A DNA stretch of 64,000 bases, taken from assembly GCF_004362805.1 (NCBI RefSeq), contig NZ_SNYF01000008.1:248001-312000 (forward strand), written 5' to 3'. Under the pieces are notes generated by a model. That model searched no databases, was not told the origin of the DNA, and was given only the letters and a program-made list of their open reading frames with translations. Positions 35,828 through 45,145 of the stretch are shown piece by piece. Position numbers and translations under genes: made by a program. How positions within the stretch are numbered: position 1 is the stretch's first letter; each line of letters begins with the position of its first letter. This DNA comes from Algoriphagus boseongensis. GTDB taxonomy: Bacteria; Bacteroidota; Bacteroidia; Cytophagales; Cyclobacteriaceae.

Positions 35828-36475
35828 ATGAAAAAACAAACGTATTATCATCTGGTCTTGGACCGAAGCGGCAGTATGGATTCTTGTTGGAATGAGGCAA
35901 GACAAAGTTTTCAAACCCAATTGCAGGGATTCAAAGACAAACAAGTGGAATTCGCAGATCAGGATTTATTCTTTTCCTATTGCGCGTTCAATCAGGTATT
36001 GAAGTTTTCTGAAAGCATCCTACCTATTTCCCAAGCAGGGATTGATTGGAGAGAAATTTTTCCTGATGGAATGACCTCCCTTTACGATGCGATCGGTATT
36101 AGCATCCAATTTCTGAAAACAAAACTTAGGGGTGAGCTTGAAAACGAGCATACAGATGTGGTCATGTTAATTTTGACTGACGGCTTCGAAAACGCTTCAA
36201 GGATATTTAATGCTTATGAAGTCAAGCGCCAGATCAATTTTTTAGAATTGGGCGGGAAATGGAGATTCCTTTTCTTAGGAGCAGGGCTGAATGTGGAAGA
36301 GGCAACCCGAGAATTAGATAGAAAAGGAAAGGACTCTTTTAGTTTTCAGAAAAATTCAATGATGTGCTCAATGGCTATTGTCAGCGAAGAGATTACTGAT
36401 TTCATGAAATTGAAATCGAAAGGATTGAAAAAGGAAGAGTTTTTTAAAAATAGGACTGATAAAAATCAATTTTAA
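35828..36475 (+). CDS. VWA-domain protein (TerY-like)
   Basis: The 215-aa protein is a single von Willebrand factor A domain with an intact MIDAS: D12-R-S14-G-S16 ('LVLDRSGSM'), Thr in 'DGMTSLYDAIG', and Asp in 'LILTDGFENAS'. Such domains bind a divalent metal and a protein partner and resemble TerY or standalone VWA proteins of stress and defence loci. In-frame starts exist further upstream (TTG 35765, ATG 35786), but the ATG at 35828 directly precedes the first strand and is preferred. It is followed after 5 nt by the 115-aa gene. Confidence 0.85.
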   Translation: MKKQTYYHLVLDRSGSMDSCWNEARQSFQTQLQGFKDKQVEFADQDLFFSYCAFNQVLKFSESILPISQAGIDWREIFPDGMTSLYDAIGISIQFLKTKLRGELENEHTDVVMLILTDGFENASRIFNAYEVKRQINFLELGGKWRFLFLGAGLNVEEATRELDRKGKDSFSFQKNSMMCSMAIVSEEITDFMKLKSKGLKKEEFFKNRTDKNQF

Positions 36476-36480
36476 CAGCT

Positions 36481-36828
36481 ATGAAAAACCTGAAATTTTA
36501 TAAAGAAAAGGATGGTCGCTGGTACGTGGATTTACCGCAATGGACAGGATCAAAAGCAGATTTGGAAATGGTTTGTGGAGCTGACACTTTGTTGGATAAG
36601 CTGAGTAATCAAGGATCGGAAGTAGTTTGTAAGGTTTCGGAAATACCTATCGAGAACTTTGATTTGCTTGAGTATATTCGAGATGCAGATGAATGGCAAA
36701 ACGGGGCTTTTTATCGAATAAAAAGCATCTTTGGTCAAGATTTTAATCTACAAGTTTGGTTGTGTGATGTGACCAAGTTTGTATTTGGGTATTTCCCAAG
36801 AAGAATCTATTTAGGTATTGAGGTATAG
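36481..36828 (+). CDS. Small DUF6717-like protein
   Basis: The 115-aa protein is rich in aromatic residues ('KFYKEKDGRWYVDLPQW', 'FVFGYFPRRIYLGIEV') and resembles the DUF6717 group, which has no assigned function. It starts 5 nt after the VWA gene and ends before a terminator at 36887, so these two genes form a unit. Orientation suggests a partner of the VWA protein, but this is inference. Confidence 0.7.
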   Translation: MKNLKFYKEKDGRWYVDLPQWTGSKADLEMVCGADTLLDKLSNQGSEVVCKVSEIPIENFDLLEYIRDADEWQNGAFYRIKSIFGQDFNLQVWLCDVTKFVFGYFPRRIYLGIEV

Positions 36829-36886
36829 ATCCCAATTTCACCTTTCCGTCGCCAGCCCTTGATATCTGGCAAAGATTTTATAATAT

Positions 36887-36916
36887 AAATCCTGGCTTTT
36901 ATGAGTCAGGATTTTT
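36887..36916 (+). terminator. Terminator after the VWA/DUF6717 unit
   Basis: Stem AAATCCTGGC / GTCAGGATTT with a TTTTATGA loop and a short T run, between the 115-aa and 382-aa genes. Confidence 0.65.
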
Positions 36917-36937
36917 CAATCCACCGATACTTGACAA

Positions 36938-38086
36938 ATGCATACAATCTGGTTGATTCGATCTCATGAATACTCCTCTGAAAAATTTTGGGAGGTACTT
37001 GAATTGTTAAAAACTTTTCAGGGTCCACTTCAATTTAAGACCCAAGAAAAACACTTGGAAATTCCTCAGGACCGAATGGAAGAAATTTCAATTACCGATG
37101 TTGATCTGAAAAGTCAGAAATTGGAGCCGATGACTTTTTATGAAAAGAAATTATCCTCCAAGGATCTACATTACAGCGAGGAGCCTTGGATACACCATAA
37201 AGTTTCTTGGGAAACCATTTTTGAACAATGTCAGGAATATCGAATTAAAGAGAAGATTTCGGAAAATGATTTTATAGTTCTTTTGACAGAGCACTCCAAT
37301 GAATACGGCTGGTTTACGGCAGGTGATCCTAAAGGACAGCGAAACTTGTTTGTCCATACTGCTTTTTGGGAACATTATACTGGGAGTGATCATCGATATC
37401 CCGTTGCTTACCATGTGGCGTCGGCTGTTTTGAAGCGGCTTACATTTAATAATTACAGCGATTTAAATGCCCACTTACACATTGAAGCCCGCGGCTGTAT
37501 AAATGATTTTTGTGCGGAAAAAAAGAAGGTTTCCCTGAAGCTTCGTACAGCAGATATCTGTCCAGCATGTATGGATCTAATGGATAAACGAAATGTGGAC
37601 AGGTCTGTCATACGCCAAGTCTTGTCAATAATTGAGGGAATTCGGGATCAGATGCTTTTCAAAAGCAGATGGAAATTGGATCCCAAACCATTGAAACTTC
37701 AAGTTAAAGGAGAAAGCAAACGAATCATTTTTCCTGAGCTTGGCAACTTGGAGGTAAAATTTACTCCTTTGGAAAAAACTCTATTTCTATTGTACTTGAA
37801 TCATCCCGAGGGTATTAGATTGGTTGAGCTTAGTGATTTCAGACCGGAACTAAAAAGAATCTATGCCGGACTTTACACGGGAAGTGATCCGACTATGGTT
37901 GATGCTAATATTGAGTCCTTGAGTAATCCGCTGAGCAATTCAGCCAGTGAAAAGCTCTCGAGAATCAAATCCAAAATGATCCAGGCTTTAGGAGCAGACT
38001 TGGCTCCCTTCTATTTTCCTAAGGGTGAAAACGCTGAACCCAGAAAGATTGAGGTTGGCAGGGAGTTGGTGGAGTATTGGGGTTAA
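36938..38086 (+). CDS. Unknown protein with Cys4 zinc-like cluster and winged-helix-like end
   Basis: The 382-aa protein is not recognised. Residues ~85-170 look like a folded alpha/beta domain ('DFIVLLTEHSNEYGWFTAGD', 'YPVAYHVASAVLKRL'). A Cys cluster follows at C187/C192 and C208/C211 ('GCINDFC' and 'DICPACM'), which probably binds zinc. Residues ~270-330 ('FTPLEKTLFLLYLNHPEGI') resemble a winged helix. The gene is separated from the VWA pair by a terminator but lies in the same direction. A regulator or a metal-dependent effector are both possible. Confidence 0.75.
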   Translation: MHTIWLIRSHEYSSEKFWEVLELLKTFQGPLQFKTQEKHLEIPQDRMEEISITDVDLKSQKLEPMTFYEKKLSSKDLHYSEEPWIHHKVSWETIFEQCQEYRIKEKISENDFIVLLTEHSNEYGWFTAGDPKGQRNLFVHTAFWEHYTGSDHRYPVAYHVASAVLKRLTFNNYSDLNAHLHIEARGCINDFCAEKKKVSLKLRTADICPACMDLMDKRNVDRSVIRQVLSIIEGIRDQMLFKSRWKLDPKPLKLQVKGESKRIIFPELGNLEVKFTPLEKTLFLLYLNHPEGIRLVELSDFRPELKRIYAGLYTGSDPTMVDANIESLSNPLSNSASEKLSRIKSKMIQALGADLAPFYFPKGENAEPRKIEVGRELVEYWG

Positions 38087-38472
38087 AGTCAAAATGTAAC
38101 CTTCCCCCAAAATTGGAACTTCATATAAAGTCAATTTATGTAACATTACCCTCAACCTTTCCAATCAGTCAAGAACAACATGTTACCTTGAACTGTATAG
38201 GTTGCGGAATACCCTCTCTTACAAGCTGTATTTGGAGCTACAAGTGGGTAATGCAAAGCTGCTTGTTTCAGGTAATCCCATAAAAGTTCTGAATAGATTT
38301 AGTAGGTTTTATTATTATAGATAAGTCTATCTGCGAATTGGTGAGTCATTATTAAGTCTTAGTTTTTGAACGTTACATTGTTTACTTCTTTGAAATTTCA
38401 TTCTTTAATGTAGAAAGCTTGAAAAAAGGAAATCATCAATTTGATCAAAAAGGGGTTATAAAAATTCATTTT
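38087..38472. other. 386-nt gap between convergent genes
   Basis: No gene is supported here. An open stretch of about 71 codons (roughly 38108-38322) without an ATG encodes segments such as 'KLLVSGNPIKVLNRF'; it may be the remnant of a lost gene or chance. No tRNA, terminator of good quality, or repeats were seen. Confidence 0.4.
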
Positions 38473-41400
38473 TCAATAAAACACGACAGGACTTAATTCA
38501 ATCATAAGCTCTTTAAGTCTGGCTTTTTCTTCCGAATCCAAATCAACCGCATTAAGGGCTTCGATCAATTCGTCTTGGCGAGGCTGTCCAAATGTCAATC
38601 GATAAAATGCCAGTACCTTAATCAAATGCTGATATCTCTCAATATCTCGGCTGTAAGGGTATAATGGCACAAACCTTTCAATCTTTAAATTTTCTAAGGG
38701 TTCCGTATGCCAATACGGGACAAGGTCACATGGGAATGTACTTTTAGCCTTTTCACTTTCTGCCAGAGTAAAGATTTCCTCCCAAATGCTGGAAGAACCT
38801 TTTAACTCCTCCTTGTATTTAGCTGCCAAATTTTGTCGTATGATCAATCCTTTATACCTGTTAATTCTGCCCTCACGCTGCTCAAAATCAATGGGATTAG
38901 ATGGTAAATTCCAATGAAAAATCTTCTTACAATAGAAGTGGAAATCCAGCCCTTCCTGTCCTACTGAAGTTGATGCTAAAACAAAAGGCCGAAAAGGGGA
39001 ATTGAAAGCTTGTCTAACGTTTATTGATCTACCTGAACTTTTGGCCGTATTAAATTTTTGGCTGCCAAAATCAATGGCAAAGTGTGCTCTCATGGAATTT
39101 CTTTTCGTCTTATTTCCTTCTATTTTCTTTTTAAATTCTGAGAAACCTTCAGCTTCAATGCTTGCTGTCCTAATGGATAAGACATCGGTGACAAATTCCG
39201 TGATCTCTTTTAAAGTGGAAAGGTTCTCACAGTCTTTCAGCATAAAGAAATACTCATCCAACATGGCTTGTATATTCCCATCAATACCATATTGGAGGCA
39301 TTGTTCCCAATAGTTTTTCTTATCAGAGGTAAATAACCTCAGAGTGGCTATACTTTCAGGTTTATTGTATAGTGTTAAAAATGCCGAGGCAATATGAAAG
39401 GCATGCCCCATTGATTCCTCATTAGATCCAAATAACCTGGACAAAGCTCTGAGTGAGCAAATGGCAGGTGAACCTAAAACCAAATCAACCATCATCTCTG
39501 CTAAAGGGCCAACTTTTGATTCGTTTAAATAGGGTAATGGGAGTGGCACTTTGGACAAATATGCATCTTTGGCGGTATCAAAGTGTATTTGTTTTCCACT
39601 TGATTCGGTGTGATCATTTGGCGTTTCGCTATCAGGATCAGCTGTTCCTGAAGGCATACCTTTTTCGAACCAGGACCTCGTGAGATCCTTGGAGATTGAA
39701 ATCTTTTCCAACAATAATGGCGCGCACCATTCCCAGTCTTGATCATTTCCTTCCCCTAATACCTGAAGACGAATTTCGTCAGAAAGCAATCTTTGAATCA
39801 GCTTTTCTTTCAATTCCTCCTTTATATCTCTTAAGCTTGATTTTTTAAAAAGATTCGATGAAGGATCATAAAGATTTGCCAAAAACAAAGACGGAAACAA
39901 CAATAGAAAATTATTCATCTGCTTAGCTCCTTGGTCTCCGACATCTATTTTAAAAGTAAGCTGTGGAATAGGAGTTCTTTTTTTCTTAGGGGGATGGAAA
40001 TATTGTCTTTTATCCAATGTCCATTCCCTTTCTGAAATAGTCTTTTTGTTTCCTACTGTAAGCCGTTCAGCTTCATATGAAACCAAGGACGCAACCATTT
40101 TAGGAACCATTTTCCAGGATGAAAAAAGAAGGGTTTTACTATATCCCGAACTGCCTTTAAATGCCCCTTGAAATTCATAATAGGGTAAGGACGATGGTAT
40201 CCATAAATATTTCCAACCTCCTGATTCAATTGTCTCCTTTAACAATAAGCGAATCTTAGCATTGGGAATACTCTTACCCTTCTTAGGAACCAATTCTTTA
40301 TATTGATTGATTGCATTTAGATCAAGCCATAAGTCTTTTTTTTTGGTTAAAAGTTTTATTAGCTCCGGATCAAACTTAGCTTTTTCTTCCAGCTTTTTTT
40401 TATGAGCATAAGAGTCAAGGAATGAAAGTGGGTATGGACAGGACTTCACATATTCCATGGGAATATTCAGATTCGTATCGTGTACTTCATTCAAATACTT
40501 CGTAACCTGATCAAACGCTATGAACTCCTGAATATCCTCCTTATTGATTTCCAAAGGTTCATGGTGGGTGTTAAGAATATTAGATCCGGAGTTTGTTACC
40601 AAAAACCTTTCTGTTCTTGACAAAGCCGACCTTAAATGATTCTCAAGATTGCTTTTGGTTTGATAGGCCTGATCGAAAGTGTGTTTTAATTTATTTGGAT
40701 GCCTGATAACCTCGAAAAACGCTTTTCTGTCTTTTTCATAATTATGCCAAAACTCATCTGTGTTTTCTCCGATCAAAAATCTAAGAACGGTTTCAAATTC
40801 TTCATGGTGCACTTCGCCCGATATTGCATCAAAATCATTGGTATATGGCTTGAAGGGGGTCGCTGATAACATAATTACTTTTGAAGAACCAATTGAGAAA
40901 ATATCCCTTGCGAGCTCTATAGCAGGACTTAAATTCTCTGTTTCCTCAGTATGATCAATCAATTGCTTGAAACGCTGAAATTCATCCAGGACAAATACAT
41001 CTGCCTCCAGGAATTCCAGACAGGCTTTGGAAAGTCTGAATCTTAATTCACTGATCAATTCATTATAAAAATCATAGTCTCTCCAATTTTTTGAATTAAT
41101 TTCTATTTCACATAATTTCTTTAGTATAGTCCAAAGCTTCATTGGATACCTTATACCTGTTTCACGAAAACAATTAGGTAATAATTCGGGACTTACAAGT
41201 TCATCTAATTGATCTTTAAAAAGCTTTTTTACTCCTCTTCTCAAACCTCTAACTTTACTATCATTTTCTTCAAAATCACTTATTCTATTTTTCCAAGTTT
41301 CTTCATTTACTCTGCCTTTAAGGATGTATTTAAAAGTTTCAGAATTTGACTGAATGTCCTTGTAACCAATTAGGAGTCTATATAATAGGAACCTTTCATC

Positions 41401-41829
41401 GGCTTTCCCCGCACTTGTCTTGTTGTCAAATGAAGTAGCTGGTGTAAATGCCTTTATGCTAAAATTAAAGTTTGAATTGAATTCCTTTTGCTCATAAGCC
41501 AATGCTGTTATCCGATCGTCTTCATTTGAATAATCGATGACAGAAGGATCACTCGTGAAATTTAATTTCTTAAGATTCTGTTTGGCCAAAGCCTGATTAG
41601 AACAGACATATACAACCTTAAAAGACTTTTCCCCTTTAGACTTTTCGAAAGTGTCCCAAAAAGCTTTTGCCAGAAGACCTTTAGTTACAATAGTTTTTCC
41701 CAGACCAACTTCATCCGCAATCAACATTCGGTTTCTTCCCCGAGTATAAAGTTGATCATATACATAATCAACAGTCTTCTTTTGGAAGTCTTTTAATCCA
41801 GACAAAGTTTTTTCAATCTGTTCCTTCAT
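38473..41829 (-). CDS. SF2 helicase-like ATPase of a DUF6361/PLD defence-type module
   Basis: The 1118-aa protein has a Walker A 'ADEVGLGKTIVTKG' (K45) like SNF2 or DISARM-type helicases, a DExx box written DEFQ ('DVFVLDEFQRFKQL'), and C-terminal motifs V/VI 'TSVGQEGLDFHFYC' and 'DFEQREGRINRYKG'. It is likely a DNA translocase with large insertions between the two RecA lobes. Its start is 3 nt from the stop of the PLD gene and it is the last gene of the trio. The Walker A and Arg-finger region (QREGRINR) are intact, so it should hydrolyse ATP. A run of nine T (A on the coding strand) lies at 40336-40344. Confidence 0.88.
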   Translation of the reverse strand: MKEQIEKTLSGLKDFQKKTVDYVYDQLYTRGRNRMLIADEVGLGKTIVTKGLLAKAFWDTFEKSKGEKSFKVVYVCSNQALAKQNLKKLNFTSDPSVIDYSNEDDRITALAYEQKEFNSNFNFSIKAFTPATSFDNKTSAGKADERFLLYRLLIGYKDIQSNSETFKYILKGRVNEETWKNRISDFEENDSKVRGLRRGVKKLFKDQLDELVSPELLPNCFRETGIRYPMKLWTILKKLCEIEINSKNWRDYDFYNELISELRFRLSKACLEFLEADVFVLDEFQRFKQLIDHTEETENLSPAIELARDIFSIGSSKVIMLSATPFKPYTNDFDAISGEVHHEEFETVLRFLIGENTDEFWHNYEKDRKAFFEVIRHPNKLKHTFDQAYQTKSNLENHLRSALSRTERFLVTNSGSNILNTHHEPLEINKEDIQEFIAFDQVTKYLNEVHDTNLNIPMEYVKSCPYPLSFLDSYAHKKKLEEKAKFDPELIKLLTKKKDLWLDLNAINQYKELVPKKGKSIPNAKIRLLLKETIESGGWKYLWIPSSLPYYEFQGAFKGSSGYSKTLLFSSWKMVPKMVASLVSYEAERLTVGNKKTISEREWTLDKRQYFHPPKKKRTPIPQLTFKIDVGDQGAKQMNNFLLLFPSLFLANLYDPSSNLFKKSSLRDIKEELKEKLIQRLLSDEIRLQVLGEGNDQDWEWCAPLLLEKISISKDLTRSWFEKGMPSGTADPDSETPNDHTESSGKQIHFDTAKDAYLSKVPLPLPYLNESKVGPLAEMMVDLVLGSPAICSLRALSRLFGSNEESMGHAFHIASAFLTLYNKPESIATLRLFTSDKKNYWEQCLQYGIDGNIQAMLDEYFFMLKDCENLSTLKEITEFVTDVLSIRTASIEAEGFSEFKKKIEGNKTKRNSMRAHFAIDFGSQKFNTAKSSGRSINVRQAFNSPFRPFVLASTSVGQEGLDFHFYCKKIFHWNLPSNPIDFEQREGRINRYKGLIIRQNLAAKYKEELKGSSSIWEEIFTLAESEKAKSTFPCDLVPYWHTEPLENLKIERFVPLYPYSRDIERYQHLIKVLAFYRLTFGQPRQDELIEALNAVDLDSEEKARLKELMIELSPVVFY

Positions 41830-41832
41830 AGG

Positions 41833-43665
41833 TTACTTTTTGGGTACAAACTCTTTAAAAATTGACCAAAACTTTTCGAATTCATCATCAATTATCTCCT
41901 TTTCTTCCTGCTTCTCTGATTTCAATCGCTCCACCAAATCATCCACGGCCTTTAACCTTGATGGATTTCTGCTTGAGGCGAGCATCATTTTTTCAAATAA
42001 AGGAGTGCCATCCAAAAATCCATTTTTACCTAAGTTACCATCAGCAGCTTTTTTGACATTTGGATCTGAAATAAGACTTGTCTCTTCTCCGGTGAGCAAG
42101 AATGTGAGGTACTTCAAAAACTTATCCCTATTGTCAATAATCAAAGAGAAAATCCGACCCAATCTTGATTCGGGCAATTCTACATCCATTTCCAGCAAAA
42201 AAGAACTCAGCTGAATATCATCCTTGTAGATCGTGAAAACTATGAAAGGACTCAACTCCGCTTCTGAGTATGGTCCAAATGAATAGATTTCATTTATTTC
42301 ACCCGCCTTGATTAAATAAGGCTTTTTAGAATTTTCTACAAGGGGTTTTAGTGTAATTTTAAAGCCCTCTTCAAGTTTGAGCTTTCTTGCATCGTAATTC
42401 ATGAAATAGCCAAAACTTGATCGTTGCTCTGATTCTTCAATTCTACCTTGGAGCTTGGCTTTTGAAATCGAGTACTTTAGTTTTCTGATCTGGAGATCAA
42501 GGTTTATAGTTGAAGGCTGATCCACTCCTTCTTCTAAGTCATAAGGTTCAAACAATTTGATACCTTTCGAATCTGCCAGTTCACCAGTCAATTGCTTCTT
42601 GATGGAAAAAGGCTTAAACCTGTCTTTCCCTTCCGAAACCAGTCGTATTAAAAATTCAATATTTCTTTCCATGGCAGGATCTGTACAATTGGCTGAACCG
42701 ATAAACCAATTTGACTTTCCATCCCTTAGTCCAATAAAAAATTTAGCGTGAAGTCCCTGATCCACACCATCTGATGATGCCTCATCAACAGAGTCTAAAT
42801 TTATCGCATACTCTAAAACAGGAGAGAATTTCCATAACTCAAACTTGTTCTGTAAAACTGCCCTATCAATCCCATCCAACGCTTCCTTTGAACTGAATAA
42901 AGCAATCGGCTTCTTGGTTTTTTGTTTAAAATGTTCAAGTGTTTTATTGTCCAGAAATGGGGAGACTATCAGAAGTTGATCCCAATCCTCAAACACTAAA
43001 GGAGATTTTACAATGGCATTATTTTTAAATCTATGGTTAATTCCAATTGGATGAAATTTTATCTGCTGAACACCATCAGGCAACTTGAATTTTACCTTTG
43101 CCAGTTCGAACAGAAATTTTCTATCGATACGTTTTTTAGTATTGGAATACAACTGTTCTATAAAATCAATTAAAGTTTGATTTTCTTCAAAAGCTTCATT
43201 GCCAACCACACCCATAGTTGAGAAAGCCATATCCCAGGATTGGTCAAATGTCAAATTCCGGCTGGTGACCATCAACCTGTAGACGGCAGATAAACCTTCT
43301 TTTTCATACCGCGCTATCCAGACTTTGGGATGAAAGGATTGATTATCCTTTTTCATTTGGACTTGTACGATTCCATTCTCCCAATAGGCCATCAGCGGAT
43401 GGTATTTCTTAGGAACCTTGATCTGGCCTTTTTGACAAAAAAGTGTGATTTTCTTAGATGCATTCGTTATGGCATCCAACATATCATAGCGGATCTGATC
43501 AGGATCGCCTTCTATAGGCTGGGCATAAAAAAGGGAAACTGGAATCAGCATTAGGGCTTCCATATCCAATGAATACGTAGTACCTATAGCTGCACTCAAT
43601 TCATAGCCATCAGGTGGAGCCAATTGACTTCCATAATCCACTCTGTTTTGTTTCGGATCTAACAT
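41833..43665 (-). CDS. Phospholipase D-superfamily protein with two HKD motifs
   Basis: The 610-aa protein has two PLD signatures. The first is H112-P-K in 'FHPKVWIARY' with a following 'TSRNLT'. The second is 'GLHAKFFIGL' with 'WFIGSANCT'. Two HxK/N pairs in one chain make a full active site, as in PLD-type nucleases or phospholipases. It sits between the DUF6361 gene (6-nt gap) and the helicase gene (3-nt gap). PLD plus helicase pairs occur in several anti-phage modules, so nuclease activity on foreign DNA is the best guess. The C-terminal ~150 residues are unrecognised. Confidence 0.88.
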   Translation of the reverse strand: MLDPKQNRVDYGSQLAPPDGYELSAAIGTTYSLDMEALMLIPVSLFYAQPIEGDPDQIRYDMLDAITNASKKITLFCQKGQIKVPKKYHPLMAYWENGIVQVQMKKDNQSFHPKVWIARYEKEGLSAVYRLMVTSRNLTFDQSWDMAFSTMGVVGNEAFEENQTLIDFIEQLYSNTKKRIDRKFLFELAKVKFKLPDGVQQIKFHPIGINHRFKNNAIVKSPLVFEDWDQLLIVSPFLDNKTLEHFKQKTKKPIALFSSKEALDGIDRAVLQNKFELWKFSPVLEYAINLDSVDEASSDGVDQGLHAKFFIGLRDGKSNWFIGSANCTDPAMERNIEFLIRLVSEGKDRFKPFSIKKQLTGELADSKGIKLFEPYDLEEGVDQPSTINLDLQIRKLKYSISKAKLQGRIEESEQRSSFGYFMNYDARKLKLEEGFKITLKPLVENSKKPYLIKAGEINEIYSFGPYSEAELSPFIVFTIYKDDIQLSSFLLEMDVELPESRLGRIFSLIIDNRDKFLKYLTFLLTGEETSLISDPNVKKAADGNLGKNGFLDGTPLFEKMMLASSRNPSRLKAVDDLVERLKSEKQEEKEIIDDEFEKFWSIFKEFVPKK

Positions 43666-43671
43666 ATTTGA

Positions 43672-44910
43672 TTATTTGGGATTCCGGATATCGTTTATAA
43701 TCACCTTAGCTTGCCTAAACCTATATTCAAAATGCCTTAGCCCTATCCATTCTTTTTCTTTTACATCGTGAAGTTTTTCTGGAAATATTCGTGCTTTTCC
43801 TCCTTTTACACCAAACTCTTGATTGGTGATTATCCTTTTTAAGGATTTCTCATCTTCAAATCCTTGATTAGCCATTTTCCAAAATTCCTTAATGAATAGG
43901 ACAGTCTCGTCCCTATTGACTTTACCAAGACTGAAAATTTCATCAGGATTAAAAGCATTACCCAGCATCAAATTATCTAAGATTCTGTTTTTCCACGATT
44001 CCCATTCATTCAAATAAAATCCATTCCCAAACTTCTTTTCCTGGATCATCACATTATAAAACAGATGACTACCGTACATCAATTCTGAAAAATCATGGGC
44101 CAATTGTATTTCCTTAAAAATCGGGGATGGCATTTTTAAGCTTTCACAAGCCGTTGCGAATTCGCTGAAGTTATCAGCTGCCGAAAAAACATTCCATATT
44201 TTATCTTCCTCAACCAATAGGCTAAGCAAAGTTTTATTTGCCCTGCTTTTGATATGATCCTTTAATATCTGTGCTTCTCCCTCGTCCAATTCAATGGTCA
44301 AATTGTTTCTCCAGTCCTTTTTGTAGGGAATCTTAATCCTGAAGATATTCTCAAAATCCACTTCAGCATCATCCTTGGTCACATCATCTCCATTAGATGA
44401 AGAAGAAAGCAGGTCAGAAAGAGTTCTTTTTGCGCAATTCTTTAAAAAAGATTCAGCACCAAGACCTCTTGTGTCGATTAAACCAAAAGTGTATAAGCCA
44501 TTCCAATAAATAGCAGAAGGTCTTCTGGCAATTCTTTCAGTTTTTTTTTTACTTATCCCGATAACCCCATCTCCATCTTGATACTTTGGTGCCAATTCCC
44601 ACATTATTTCATGCTCAGTATCATCCAAGAATTTGGAAGGACTGATTTTCTTTTTCTGACCAGGAGGTAGCAACTGGTAATCCCAGAGGATATAAGGGAT
44701 GTAAAAGAAGTATTTTGCTTTGGTCTGGATGGTACTGATACCAGGAAACATCCTGTCTGCTAAAATATCCCTTACGGTTCCAAGACCAAGCTCATCTACC
44801 ATTCCTTCAAATTTGAGTAGATCGAGTACTGCACCTACCTTGTTTCTTTGCTCTTTGGAAAAATCTATCCAGCCAAAAGAGGTAGTTAAAGTTAAGTCGT
44901 TGACATCCAT
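43672..44910 (-). CDS. DUF6361 family protein
   Basis: The 412-aa protein is recognised by its conserved N-terminus: 'SFGWIDFSKEQRNK', 'DELGLGTVRDILADRMFPG' and 'STIQTKAKYFFYIPYI'. DUF6361 has no assigned activity but recurs beside PLD and helicase genes. It is the first gene of the minus-strand trio. A run of ten T (A on the coding strand, encoding KKK) at 44541-44550 is a plausible slippage site that could switch the gene on and off. Confidence 0.85.
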   Translation of the reverse strand: MDVNDLTLTTSFGWIDFSKEQRNKVGAVLDLLKFEGMVDELGLGTVRDILADRMFPGISTIQTKAKYFFYIPYILWDYQLLPPGQKKKISPSKFLDDTEHEIMWELAPKYQDGDGVIGISKKKTERIARRPSAIYWNGLYTFGLIDTRGLGAESFLKNCAKRTLSDLLSSSSNGDDVTKDDAEVDFENIFRIKIPYKKDWRNNLTIELDEGEAQILKDHIKSRANKTLLSLLVEEDKIWNVFSAADNFSEFATACESLKMPSPIFKEIQLAHDFSELMYGSHLFYNVMIQEKKFGNGFYLNEWESWKNRILDNLMLGNAFNPDEIFSLGKVNRDETVLFIKEFWKMANQGFEDEKSLKRIITNQEFGVKGGKARIFPEKLHDVKEKEWIGLRHFEYRFRQAKVIINDIRNPK

Positions 44911-45145
44911 TGGTATTGTTTTTCGCTGAGGTTGACTAAAATTTTATTTAGATATAAGCACAAGTTTATTGTAGATCCAGCGGTTCAAGATGATTTTCCA
45001 TTTTTTCCAATTTCCAAGAAGTATTTCATATTTTTTCGCGACAAATTTGAAATTGGAGTTAGATTTTCATGTAAACTAAGAAATTGTAACCAATCAATCA
45101 TTCAGTCATTTTTATTTATTTAGTGCTTTTGAAAGCTGTTACTTT

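Noticed and set aside
38077-38283. Short plus-strand frame in the 38087-38472 gap
   Set aside because: It starts inside the 382-aa gene in another frame and resembles no protein. Kept only as a note in the gap entry.
38473-44910. DISARM system
   Set aside because: PLD and helicase are compatible, but drmA, drmB and a methyltransferase are not adjacent, and DUF6361 is not a DISARM gene.
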